Shown here in pieces: positions 1-7,657 of a DNA stretch of 64,000 nucleotides. The notes under the pieces were generated by a model. The model saw only the letters and a list, made by a program, of their open reading frames with translations. It was not told the origin of the DNA and searched no databases. This DNA is from Alphaproteobacteria bacterium (GTDB lineage: Bacteria > Pseudomonadota > Alphaproteobacteria > Micropepsales > Micropepsaceae): NCBI GenBank assembly GCA_947474645.1, contig CANJJD010000004.1, forward strand, positions 62,001-126,000, read 5' to 3'. Each line of letters opens with the position of its first letter. Within the stretch, counting starts at the first letter, position 1. The translations under genes were made by a program, and so were the position numbers.

Positions 1-183
1 GGCATCAAGGCCGAACCCTTCCATGCTTACATGTGGTACGCGCTGGCCGCCGACATGGGCAACATGCCCAATGCCAACGCTCATCGTGACTCTCTGTGGC
101 GCCGCATGACACCGGCCGCGCAGAACCAGGCCCGCCAGTTGGCCATCGCCTGCAAGCGCGCCAACTATCGCAACTGCCGCTAA
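1..183 (+). CDS. Sel1-repeat protein, C-terminal fragment
   Basis: The window opens inside this gene; frame 1 is open from base 1 to a TAA at 181-183, giving the last 60 residues. The segment AYMWYALAADMGN is the classic helix-turn-helix signature of a Sel1 (TPR-like) repeat, in which a Trp-Tyr-Ala helix is followed by a small-residue turn. Such proteins are usually periplasmic or envelope-associated scaffolds. The C-terminus holds two cysteines (ACKRANYRNC), which could form a disulfide if the protein is exported. A strong hairpin terminator follows 22 bases after the stop. Total length and specific partner cannot be judged from this end. Confidence 0.75.
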   Translation, partial: GIKAEPFHAYMWYALAADMGNMPNANAHRDSLWRRMTPAAQNQARQLAIACKRANYRNCR

Positions 184-204
184 AAGCAGTCAGCGCAAAC
201 AAAC

Positions 205-236
205 AAAAGCGGCCCGGTTTCCCGGGCCGCTTTTTT
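205..236 (+). terminator. Rho-independent terminator after the Sel1 gene
   Basis: A perfect 9-bp stem, GCGGCCCGG with CCGGGCCGC, closes a TTTC loop, preceded by AAAA and followed by six T. It sits between the plus-strand Sel1 gene and the end of the convergent small membrane-protein gene, so it could serve both strands. Confidence 0.85.
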
Positions 237-256
237 GTTGCCTGATCGGCAGCCGC

Positions 257-406
257 CTAGTGCAGCATGCCCAGCAGGTACAGGATCAGGATGATGATCA
301 GGATGGTGCCGACGGCGCCGCCGCCGCCCACCGCGCCATAACGGCTGAAGCCGAAGCCGCCGCCGGCCAGGAGCAGAACCAGAAGGATGATGAGCAAAAG
401 GGACAT
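257..406 (-). CDS. small hydrophobic membrane protein (DUF3309-like), 49 aa
   Basis: This gene is missing from the ORF track because it is only 49 codons. It begins MSLLLIILLVLLLAGGG and has two hydrophobic segments (about residues 2-14 and 33-47) joined by a glycine-rich loop, the layout of DUF3309-type mini membrane proteins common in alphaproteobacteria. A good ribosome site, GAGGTAA, lies at the right distance before ATG. Upstream there is an EcfG-like promoter (GGAAC-N16-CATT), so a general-stress role is inferred. No catalytic residues are visible and the function is unknown. Confidence 0.7.
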   Translation of the reverse strand: MSLLLIILLVLLLAGGGFGFSRYGAVGGGGAVGTILIIILILYLLGMLH

Positions 407-432
407 GAAATTACCTCGCTATATTGGGAGAT

Positions 433-457
433 AATGTTGTCGGCGGTCTAAAGTTCC
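433..457 (-). promoter_or_regulatory. candidate EcfG-type promoter of the small membrane protein
   Basis: On the minus strand GGAAC is followed by exactly 16 bases and CATT, one mismatch from the EcfG consensus GGAAC-N16/17-CGTT. The start codon is 26 bases downstream. The lectin-like gene ends at 458, so the site is intergenic. It is weaker than the two perfect sites in this window. Confidence 0.35.
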
Positions 458-1105
458 CTACTTGCCGAACTCGACCAGGTATCCCGCCGCACCCTCCTGC
501 GGCTCGCCATTGCCCAGCGAGGTGCTGAACAGGCGGCGGCGATAGGAAAAGATGGTGACGCAGCAGACCTTTTTCACGTCCCACATGCCGCCATGCTGGA
601 AGGCGCTGAAATTCCACGTGGCGAAATGGCCCCCCTCGACATGGCCGCTTTCAAAACCAGTCCAGAACAGGGTGCCCTTGCCGCCATCGGCAGCGGCTTC
701 CGGCCCTGTCACCCAGCGCCATTCCCCGCGCGCGGTCTGGCGCCCGCCCAGGAAGGTGGTGTCGGTGTCGCCGCCATTGGGAAACACCTTGGCCATGATG
801 AAATCGAACTCGGCCTTGTCCACGATGGTGGCCAGATAGCCGTTCTGGCCCTCATAGACATACTTCGACGCTGCGGCGCGCGCCGCCGCCCAGGTGATGT
901 TCGGGGCCACCACATATTTGTAGGCATGGCCGGTGGGCGCCTTGACCACTTCGCTGCTTTCCAGGGCGGGGAAGGTTTCCTGGCCCGGGTCAGGGGCGCT
1001 TTCAAACAGCAGCCGCCAGGTGACCGCCACCACCAGCACCGCCGCGGCGCCCCACAGGCCCCAGACGATGCCGCGCATGATTTGCGGTGTAAGACGAAAC
1101 GCCAT
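458..1105 (-). CDS. membrane-anchored C-type-lectin-like domain protein
   Basis: The 215-residue product has one N-terminal transmembrane helix (about residues 10-32) and then a C-type-lectin-like domain. The domain starts GHAYKYVV, contains the helix TWAAARAAA, the segment GYLATIVDKAEFDFI and the core WRWVTGPEA, and ends with GAAGYLVEFGK, all in CTLD order. Such domains bind glycans or protein ligands; here it would face the periplasm. I chose the second ATG (1105) because the GGGG ribosome site is better spaced there than for the upstream ATG at 1111. It lies downstream of the CorA-like gene with a 68-base gap. The ligand is unknown. Confidence 0.7.
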   Translation of the reverse strand: MAFRLTPQIMRGIVWGLWGAAAVLVVAVTWRLLFESAPDPGQETFPALESSEVVKAPTGHAYKYVVAPNITWAAARAAASKYVYEGQNGYLATIVDKAEFDFIMAKVFPNGGDTDTTFLGGRQTARGEWRWVTGPEAAADGGKGTLFWTGFESGHVEGGHFATWNFSAFQHGGMWDVKKVCCVTIFSYRRRLFSTSLGNGEPQEGAAGYLVEFGK

Positions 1106-1173
1106 GACCATCCCCTGCCCCGGCGGGGATCATAATGAGGACCGCGCGGAAATCTACGGTTGCAGGCGTACCG

Positions 1174-2157
1174 TTATGGCAGGATGCGAAAGCGACGCAA
1201 CAACCCCCAGCCGGACAGCACCAAAAGAAAGCAGAATCCCACCGCCGCCCAGAAGCCCTCGGGACTTTGCGCCCAGGGGATGCCTCCCACATTCATGCCG
1301 AAGGCCCCCACCACAAAGGTCGCCGGCAGCAGCAGGGTGGAGATCACGGTCAAGGCTGACAGCGCCCGGTTGCTGCGGTCGGCCAGGCGGCTGCCGATCT
1401 CTTCGTACAAAAGCCGGGACCGTTCCGACAGGGCGGCGGCATCGCGCTCGAAATCTTCGGCTTCCTGCAACAAGAGGGGCAACTGCTCCAGCAAGGGCCC
1501 GCCCTGGACGACATAGCGGGCCGACATGGCGCGGTGGATCGCCCCGCGCAGGGCGGAGAATTCGCGGGCATAGCGCGACAGTTCGCGGCGAAGCGGCCCC
1601 AGCACATCGCGCCCGATATGATCGCGGTCGGCCAGCACCTCGTCCTCGATCCGGCCAAGCTCGCTGCCCAGCGCCACCAACCGCTGCTCCACCAGGCCGA
1701 CAAATTCCTCCTGCAGCCGCACCAGCGCCATCACCGGCGCCGCCAGGGTGCCGCCGCCAGCCACGGCCTGGCGCACATGCTCCACCCCGCGCATGGCATG
1801 CAGGCGCGTGGTCACCAGATGGCCGGCATCGAACCAGAAGGCCAGCCGTCCTGTCCCCAGGGAATGGTCGGCAAAGTCGCGCTCGATGTCGGGCAGCACG
1901 CCATAGGCGCCGGTGGCGGTGAGATGAAACTGGATGCGCTCCTCGCGCGGCGCCAGCAGCAGCCCTCGCGCCGGGGCGGGCAGAAGATCGAGACCCTCGA
2001 TGAAACGCTTGGCGCGATGATCGGCCAGGCTCAGATGCAGCCAGATCCAGTCACGCGGCTGATCCAGATGCGCCGCCAGGCTTTCATCGCTGACGCGGCT
2101 CGCCCGGCCCTCATGGAACAGGAAGCCGAAGACCAAACCCGCGCAGCGCTCCAGCAT
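1174..2157 (-). CDS. CorA/ZntB-family metal ion transporter
   Basis: The 327-residue protein has the CorA layout: a long cytoplasmic alpha/beta and coiled-coil domain, then two C-terminal transmembrane helices. The signature between the helices reads GMNVGGIPW, the GMN tripeptide followed by VGG as in ZntB-like zinc transporters rather than the magnesium-type form. The second helix is FWAAVGFCFLLVLSGWGLL. Family members work as inner-membrane pentamers moving divalent cations. The gene follows the SDR gene by 42 bases on the same strand and may be co-transcribed. Substrate (zinc versus magnesium) is inferred from the motif only. Confidence 0.85.
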   Translation of the reverse strand: MLERCAGLVFGFLFHEGRASRVSDESLAAHLDQPRDWIWLHLSLADHRAKRFIEGLDLLPAPARGLLLAPREERIQFHLTATGAYGVLPDIERDFADHSLGTGRLAFWFDAGHLVTTRLHAMRGVEHVRQAVAGGGTLAAPVMALVRLQEEFVGLVEQRLVALGSELGRIEDEVLADRDHIGRDVLGPLRRELSRYAREFSALRGAIHRAMSARYVVQGGPLLEQLPLLLQEAEDFERDAAALSERSRLLYEEIGSRLADRSNRALSALTVISTLLLPATFVVGAFGMNVGGIPWAQSPEGFWAAVGFCFLLVLSGWGLLRRFRILP

Positions 2158-2199
2158 ATGAAGCTGGTACAGCGACGGTATGACGGTTTTGTTACAGCG

Positions 2200-2970
2200 T
2201 CAGACGTGCTGGCCGCCATTGATCATCAGCTCGGCGCCGGTGACATAGGAGGACTGGTCCGTACACAGATAATAGATCGCCTTGGCCACTTCCGCCGGCT
2301 GGCCCAGGCGGCGCAAGGGAATGGTCTCCACGATCTTCTCGGTGCCGGGCGACAGGATGGCGGTGTCGATCTCGCCCGGGGCAATGGCGTTGACGCGCAC
2401 GCCCCAGGGGCCGAAGTCGGCCGCCATTTCCCGCGTCAGCGCCGCCGCCGCCGCCTTGGAGATGGAATAGGCCGCGCCCGCGAAGGGATGCACCCGGCTG
2501 CCGGCGATGGAGGTGACATTGACGATCGAGCCCTTGGCCGCGGCCAGTTCGGCCTTCAGCCCCTGGGCCAGCCAGATGGTGGAGAAGAGATTGACCTCGA
2601 ACACCTGGCGCCACAGGTCCTGGGAAGACTCCAGGCTGCCCAGCCGCTCGCCCTTGGGGCCCTTGGGCGAGATGGCGGCATTGTTGACCAGGGCATGCAG
2701 CTTGCCGTCGGCCCCATTGCCTGTGTGAAGGCGGCTGCGCATTTCCTCGGCGGCGCGCATGGTGTCCTTGGGGTCGGATAGGTCCACCTGGATGTGATCC
2801 TCCGGCCCCGCCGCCCAGGGGCAATTTTCCGGAAAGGCGTGGCGCGAACAGGTGATGACCCGCCAACCGGCGCTGGAGAAGCGCTTCACAGTGGCATGGC
2901 CGATGCCGCGCGAGGCCCCGGTCAGGATCAAGGTGCGCTTTTCGTCATCTGCTTGGTTGGGCTCTGCCAT
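2200..2970 (-). CDS. short-chain dehydrogenase/reductase (SDR)
   Basis: A 256-residue classical SDR. The cofactor motif TGASRGIG lies near residues 18-25, the structural NNAA motif follows about residue 96, and the catalytic Ser-Tyr-Lys set appears as VTSIAG and YSISK. The C-terminal GAELMINGGQHV resembles the family's usual GxxxxVDGG end. The substrate cannot be told from sequence. It is divergent from the CPA2 antiporter gene (55 bases between starts) and is followed by the CorA-like transporter. Confidence 0.88.
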   Translation of the reverse strand: MAEPNQADDEKRTLILTGASRGIGHATVKRFSSAGWRVITCSRHAFPENCPWAAGPEDHIQVDLSDPKDTMRAAEEMRSRLHTGNGADGKLHALVNNAAISPKGPKGERLGSLESSQDLWRQVFEVNLFSTIWLAQGLKAELAAAKGSIVNVTSIAGSRVHPFAGAAYSISKAAAAALTREMAADFGPWGVRVNAIAPGEIDTAILSPGTEKIVETIPLRRLGQPAEVAKAIYYLCTDQSSYVTGAELMINGGQHV

Positions 2971-3025
2971 GGCCCCAGCCTATCATTCCGCTTGATCCCT
3001 GTTCCACCCTGTTAGAAACAAGGTC

Positions 3026-4252
3026 ATGCACGAACAACAGTCCCTGTCCGCCCTTGCCCTGCTCCTGGCCGCCGCCGTGGGTTGCGGGTTGTTGATGAAC
3101 CGGCTTCGTATGCCCGCCGCCGCCGGCTTCATCCTGGTGGGCATGGTGCTGGGCCCCACCGGCATCGGCCTGATCCAGACCGATGACAGCATCGAGACCC
3201 TGGCCGAGCTGGGGGTGCTGATGCTGCTGTTCATCATCGGCATGGAGATGCGGCTGGCGGCTTTCGCCAAATCCCTGCCCCTGGCCCTGGGGGTCACCGC
3301 CGTGACCTGCGCCATCATTCCCATCTCGGTGGCGCTGTTCACCTATGCGGTGGATGGCGAAGTGGTGGGCGGGGTGGTGATCGGCTTCATGCTGTCCATT
3401 TCCTCCACCGCCGTGGCGATGAAGATGATCGAGGACAGCGAGGAAAAGGACACGCCGGCAGGACGGCTGGCGGTGGCAATCCTGGTGGCCCAGGACCTGG
3501 CGGTGGTGCCGCTGTTGCTGATCACCAACACGCTGGGCGGGGAGCTGACCAAAGGCGCGCTGATCGGCGTGGGCACCAAGCTGGCGCTGGCCTTCGCGCT
3601 CTTGGCCGCTTTCATCCATGTGCTGAACAAGATCAAAAGCTTCCGCTTTCCGGCGTCCGAATATCTGCTCAAGAATTTCGACGTCGGCACCCTGGGCGTG
3701 CTGGGCATCTGCTTTGCCGCCGCTGCGGCTTCCGGCCTTCTGGGATTGTCGCCGGCGCTGGGCGCCTTCCTGGGCGGGCTGGCGGTCGGCCATTCCACCT
3801 TGCGCCGCGGCGCGCTGACCATGGCGCAGCCGGTGCAGAGCATCCTGCTGTTCGTCTTCTTCCTGTCGGTGGGCCTGTTGATCGACCTGCATTACCTGGT
3901 CAGCCAGGTCTGGGTGATCGCCGCAGCCCTGGTGGTGGTGACCGGCGGCAAGACGGTGCTGAATTTCATCCTGCTGACTTTGGCGGGCAAGAACTTCGAC
4001 ACTGCCTTTGCCGCCTCGCTGTTCCTGTCGCCGGTGGGAGAATTTTCCTTCGTCATTGCCGCGGCAGGCCTGGCGGCGCACGCCCTCAGCCCCAGCGGCC
4101 ACAAGCTGGCGATCGCGGTGATCGCCATGTCGCTGCTGGTAAGCCCGATCTTCTTCTTGCTGGCGCGCTTCGCCCACCGGCTGGCGATGAAGCATCTGGG
4201 CCGCGCCGCCGCCCCCCAGCCGGTCTATTTTTCCGCCGGCGCCGACATCTAG
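3026..4252 (+). CDS. CPA2-family cation:proton antiporter (Kef-like), no RCK domain
   Basis: The 408-residue protein is almost entirely hydrophobic with about 12 transmembrane segments. Features typical of Kef/CPA2 exchangers are visible: MPAAAGFILVGMVLGP near residue 30, the helix SISSTAVAMKMIED, the AQDLAVVPLL motif with the ion-binding Asp, and SPVGEFSFVIA late in the protein. It would exchange potassium or sodium for protons across the inner membrane. The C-terminal NAD-binding RCK/TrkA domain found in KefB and KefC is absent; the protein stops shortly after the last helix, so gating must differ. Confidence 0.88.
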   Translation: MHEQQSLSALALLLAAAVGCGLLMNRLRMPAAAGFILVGMVLGPTGIGLIQTDDSIETLAELGVLMLLFIIGMEMRLAAFAKSLPLALGVTAVTCAIIPISVALFTYAVDGEVVGGVVIGFMLSISSTAVAMKMIEDSEEKDTPAGRLAVAILVAQDLAVVPLLLITNTLGGELTKGALIGVGTKLALAFALLAAFIHVLNKIKSFRFPASEYLLKNFDVGTLGVLGICFAAAAASGLLGLSPALGAFLGGLAVGHSTLRRGALTMAQPVQSILLFVFFLSVGLLIDLHYLVSQVWVIAAALVVVTGGKTVLNFILLTLAGKNFDTAFAASLFLSPVGEFSFVIAAAGLAAHALSPSGHKLAIAVIAMSLLVSPIFFLLARFAHRLAMKHLGRAAAPQPVYFSAGADI

Positions 4253-4303
4253 GCGGCCAGCCCGTCCGGGTCCTGGTGAATGATCAGGCCTGGGCCTTGC
4301 TGT

Positions 4304-4927
4304 TCACGGAAACAGTCTTTCGGTACGCCAACCCGCGCCGTCGCGGACATAGACCAAACGGTCATGCAATCGAAAAGGCCGGTCGCGCCAGAACTCGATG
4401 CGCGAGGGGGTCAGCCGCCAGCCGGTCCAGTGCGGCGGACGCGGCACCTTGGTCAGCGCAAACTTCAGCGCGTATTCGGCAATGGATTTCTCGAACACAA
4501 ATCGCCCTTCCATGGGCCGCGACTGGGGCGAGGCCCAGGCGCCGATCTGGCTGTCCTTGGCCCGGCTGGCGAAATAGGCGTCGGCCTCGGCGTCCGAAAC
4601 CTGCGCCACCGTGCCTTGCACCCGCACCGCCTTGCGCAGGGTCTTCCAGTGAAAATTGATGGCGGCGCGGGCGTTGGCCGCCAGCTCGCCGCCCTTGATG
4701 CTTTGGGAATTGGAATAGAACACAAAGCCGCCCGCATCGGCGCCCTTCAGCAGCACCATGCGCACATTGGGAACGCCATCGCCGTCGGCCGTGGCCAGCG
4801 CCATGGCGTTGGGATCGTTGGGCTCGGAGGCCTCGGCCTCCTTCATCCATTCCTGGAACAGGGCGAACGGGTCCGGACCGGCGGCAATGCCGCCATCGTC
4901 CAGTGGTCCGCCTGTCTCCATCGTCAT
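4304..4927 (-). CDS. pdxH: pyridoxamine 5'-phosphate oxidase
   Basis: This FMN enzyme makes pyridoxal 5'-phosphate from PNP or PMP. The 207-residue product has the family blocks: [59 protein letters not shown], and the C-terminal [15 protein letters not shown] plus WRTERLFP. The track ORF extends to 5041, but that would run into the divergent Sel1 gene; the ATG at 4927 has a ribosome site (AGGAC) and gives the normal family length. PLP made here would serve the PLP enzymes BioA, BioF and the DegT aminotransferase in this window. Confidence 0.95.
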   Translation of the reverse strand: MTMETGGPLDDGGIAAGPDPFALFQEWMKEAEASEPNDPNAMALATADGDGVPNVRMVLLKGADAGGFVFYSNSQSIKGGELAANARAAINFHWKTLRKAVRVQGTVAQVSDAEADAYFASRAKDSQIGAWASPQSRPMEGRFVFEKSIAEYALKFALTKVPRPPHWTGWRLTPSRIEFWRDRPFRLHDRLVYVRDGAGWRTERLFP

Positions 4928-4976
4928 GCGCGCCGTCCTAGCAGTTTCATCTTGGGCAGGGTAGCCTTGGGCCCGC

Positions 4977-5636
4977 ATGTCCCCAATACACAAGATTTTT
5001 CCGCATCTTGCCGCCGCGCTGGCGCTTTGCCTCGCCGCCACACCAGCCTCGGCCGCCCATTCCGGCGCCGAGCTGGCGGCGATTTTCGATACCGGCGTCG
5101 CCGCCTATGACGCGGGCGATTACGACAAAGCCTTCAGGATCTGGTGGGACCTGCGCTTCGAGGATCTCGCCGCCATGCGCAACCTGGGCATGATGCTGCG
5201 CAAGGGCCAGGGCACGCCCAAGGACGTGGACAAGGCCGCAGAGGTTTACCTGCGCGCCGCCAAGGCGGGCCTGCCCACCGCCCAGGCCGACCTGGCCGAC
5301 ATGTACCTGAAGGGCGAGTTGGGGCCGCCGGATTTGCGGCACGCCTTGCCGCTGCTGGAAGCCGCCGCCGCGGCCAATCATCCGGTGGCGCAATTCCAGT
5401 TGGGCCAGTTCTATGAGACCGGCGCGCCGCCCCTGGTGCCGCAGGATCTGGAAACCGCCCGCCAGCTTTATGCCGCCGCCGCCAGCCATGGCATGAAGGA
5501 TGCCGCCGCCCGCGCCGCCTTCCTGGGGCCGCCTGCGCCAAAACCTTCGGCGCCTGCGCAAACACCATTGGCATCCGCAACGCCTGCGCCGGAGCCGCAG
5601 GCGACTGCGCCCGCAACGCCCGCGCCGGCGCCCTAA
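4977..5636 (+). CDS. secreted Sel1/TPR-repeat protein
   Basis: A 219-residue protein with a Sec signal peptide (hydrophobic core [15 protein letters not shown], cleavage near residue 26). Three or four Sel1-type repeats follow, for example [25 protein letters not shown] and [14 protein letters not shown]. The last 40 residues are a low-complexity Ala/Pro tail. Sel1 proteins are protein-interaction scaffolds, often in the envelope; no enzymatic motif is present. It is divergent from pdxH (49 bases between starts), and its stop overlaps the stop of the convergent histidine kinase by 4 bases. Confidence 0.8.
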   Translation: MSPIHKIFPHLAAALALCLAATPASAAHSGAELAAIFDTGVAAYDAGDYDKAFRIWWDLRFEDLAAMRNLGMMLRKGQGTPKDVDKAAEVYLRAAKAGLPTAQADLADMYLKGELGPPDLRHALPLLEAAAAANHPVAQFQLGQFYETGAPPLVPQDLETARQLYAAAASHGMKDAAARAAFLGPPAPKPSAPAQTPLASATPAPEPQATAPATPAPAP

Positions 5637-7555
5637 AGCGACGCCAGCGCGCGCTTCAAGTCATGCTCACTGAACGGCTTGTTGAGGCGGGGCGTCTTGA
5701 CCTGGATGCCGCCCGGCAATTCCGCATAGCCGGTGGCCAGGATCACCTTCACATGCGGCCAATCGCGGGCGATGGCGTCCATCAACTGGGTGCCGCTCAT
5801 CTTGGGCATGGATTGGTCGGTGATCACCAGGTCGAAATCCTGCCCGGCCAGCAATTCCAGCGCCTCGGCGCCCGATCCCGCCTCCACCGCTTCGTGTCCA
5901 AGATCTTCCAGCATGGCGACGGTGTTGAACAGCACCAGCATGTCGTCATCCACTGCCAGCACCTTGAGCTTGCGGGTGTCGCGCGGCTCCGGCGCTGCGC
6001 CCGGGTCGGATTTGGGCGCGGCATCGGCCACGGCCGCGGGCAGCCAGATTTCCGCGATGGTGCCCTCGCCCGGCTTGCTGAAGATGGCCAGGCGCCCGCC
6101 CATCTGGGCGGCCATGCCATGCACCATGGAAAGCCCCAGGCCCGTGCCCTTGCCGACGCCCTTGGTGGTGAAGAAGGGTTCCGTGGCGCAGGCCAGCGTG
6201 TCTTCATCCATGCCCTCGCCGCTGTCGGTGACCGACAGGCAGACATATTTTCCCGGCGCCAGCCCGCTGCGCAGGTCCACTTTTTCCTCGCGCGCCGCGA
6301 TAGTGATGCGCCCGCCGCCTTTCATGGCGTCGCGGGCATTGACGCAAAGATTGAGCAGCGCCAGCTCCAACTGGTTGTCGTCGGCCACCACCTTGCCCAG
6401 CGCCAGTGGGAACTCGGTGTGGATTTCCACATCCTTGCCCAGGGTGCGCTCCAGCAGGTCGGCCATGCCGCGCACCAGCGCCGCCGCGTCCAGGGGGTGC
6501 ACATCCATGTCCTGCCGGCGCGCGAAAGCCAGCATGCGTTGGGTCAGGACCGCGCCCCGCCGGGCGCCCTGCAGGGCGTTGTCCAGCAGGCGCAATTGGG
6601 CGGGATCGTCCGGCAGCCGCTTGCGCAGCAGTTCCAGGCTGCCCAGCACCGCCATCAACAAATTATTGAAGTCGTGCGCCACCCCGCCGGTCAACTGGCC
6701 CACCGCTTCCATCTTCTGGGACTGGAACAGCGCCTCGCGGGCCTGATCCAGCGTTTCCTGCGCCGCTTTGCGCTCGGTGACGTCGCGGGTGATCTTGGCG
6801 AAGCCCAGCAGCTTGCCCTGGTCGTCGCGGATGGGATCGATGATGACGTGCGACCAGAAGCGGCTGCCGTCCTTGCGCACCCGCCAGCCTTCGGCTTCGA
6901 ACTTGCCTTCATGGGTCGCGGTTTCCAGCGCGCGCTGGGGCTTTCCCGCGCCGCGATCCTCCGGTGTGTAAAATCGGGAGAAATGCTGGCCGATGATCTC
7001 TTCCGGGCTATAGCCCTTGATGCGCGCCGCGCCGGGATTCCAGTTGGTGACGATCCCTTCGGGGCTGAGCATGTAGATGGCATAGTCGGTCACACCCTGG
7101 ATCAGCAGGCGGAATTGCTGCTCGCTGTGGCGCAACGCCTCCTCCGAGGCGCGGCGTTCGGTCAGGTCGCGGGTCACCTTGGCGAAGCCGGTCAGCGTTC
7201 CCGACGAATCGCGAATGGGATCGATGACGACATGCGCCCAGAAGCGGCTGCCATCCTTGCGCAAGCGCCAGCCTTCGGCCTCGAACTTGCCTTCGCGGGC
7301 CGAGGTTTCCAGGGCGCGGGCCGGCAGGCCCGAGGCGCGGTCTTCCTCGGTGTAGAAGCGCGAGAAATGCTGGCCGATGATCTCTTCGGGCTTGTAGCCC
7401 TTGAAGCGTTCCGCCCCGGCGTTCCAGCTCGACACGATGCCGCTGGGATCGAGCATGTAGACGGCATAGTCGGTGATCGCCTCGACCAGGATGCGATAGC
7501 GGGCGCTTTCTTCGGCCGTATAGGCGCGATCTACGGCCAATTGCTTGTTCTTCAT
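5633..7555 (-). CDS. hybrid histidine kinase: PAS-PAS-HisKA-HATPase-REC
   Basis: The 640-residue product has two PAS domains (about 21-135 and 148-262), a HisKA domain with the phospho-acceptor His in GGVAHDFNN (about residue 294), an HATPase domain (NARDAMKGGG, DSGEGM, GKGTGLGLS), and a C-terminal receiver with Asp in LVITDQSMP. No transmembrane segment is seen, so it is a cytoplasmic sensor. The PAS copies are near-duplicates. The track's TTG start at 7615 lies upstream of a perfect EcfG promoter, so I use the ATG at 7555. The histidine box is HDFNN type, not the HWE type common among stress-response kinases. Its signal and partner are unknown. Confidence 0.92.
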   Translation of the reverse strand: MKNKQLAVDRAYTAEESARYRILVEAITDYAVYMLDPSGIVSSWNAGAERFKGYKPEEIIGQHFSRFYTEEDRASGLPARALETSAREGKFEAEGWRLRKDGSRFWAHVVIDPIRDSSGTLTGFAKVTRDLTERRASEEALRHSEQQFRLLIQGVTDYAIYMLSPEGIVTNWNPGAARIKGYSPEEIIGQHFSRFYTPEDRGAGKPQRALETATHEGKFEAEGWRVRKDGSRFWSHVIIDPIRDDQGKLLGFAKITRDVTERKAAQETLDQAREALFQSQKMEAVGQLTGGVAHDFNNLLMAVLGSLELLRKRLPDDPAQLRLLDNALQGARRGAVLTQRMLAFARRQDMDVHPLDAAALVRGMADLLERTLGKDVEIHTEFPLALGKVVADDNQLELALLNLCVNARDAMKGGGRITIAAREEKVDLRSGLAPGKYVCLSVTDSGEGMDEDTLACATEPFFTTKGVGKGTGLGLSMVHGMAAQMGGRLAIFSKPGEGTIAEIWLPAAVADAAPKSDPGAAPEPRDTRKLKVLAVDDDMLVLFNTVAMLEDLGHEAVEAGSGAEALELLAGQDFDLVITDQSMPKMSGTQLMDAIARDWPHVKVILATGYAELPGGIQVKTPRLNKPFSEHDLKRALASL

Positions 7556-7576
7556 GATAATCTTGCCCAACAAGAC

Positions 7577-7603
7577 GGAACGCGGGGCGGCGTAAAAAGT
7601 TCC
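7577..7603 (-). promoter_or_regulatory. perfect EcfG promoter of the histidine kinase, palindromic
   Basis: Read on the minus strand the sequence is GGAAC-N16-CGTT, an exact match to the EcfG general-stress consensus, with the kinase ATG 23 bases downstream. Because CGTT is followed by CC, the plus strand reads GGAAC-N16-AGTT, a near-match pointing toward the DnaJ-family gene. One element may therefore fire both ways. Confidence 0.7.
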
Positions 7604-7657
7604 ATAAGCTGTCAAGGTCTTGATATAGTGATATAAACGGCCCAGTTAAAGGACGGC

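Noticed and set aside
2945-4195. 416-aa His/Gln-rich minus-strand ORF
   Set aside because: Antisense of the CPA2 antiporter; amino-acid composition is that of a shadow frame.
7613-7615. TTG start for the histidine kinase
   Set aside because: It lies upstream of the EcfG -35 element, so it would not be on the main transcript; ATG at 7555 fits.
5663-7636. 657-aa plus-strand ORF opposite the histidine kinase
   Set aside because: It is the antisense of the kinase, rich in His/Gln/Arg/Gly without any domain; high GC leaves the opposite strand open.
7615-7657. sigma-32 heat-shock promoter before the J-domain gene
   Set aside because: CTTGAT is present but no fitting -10 at the right distance was found; the EcfG-like site is the better candidate.
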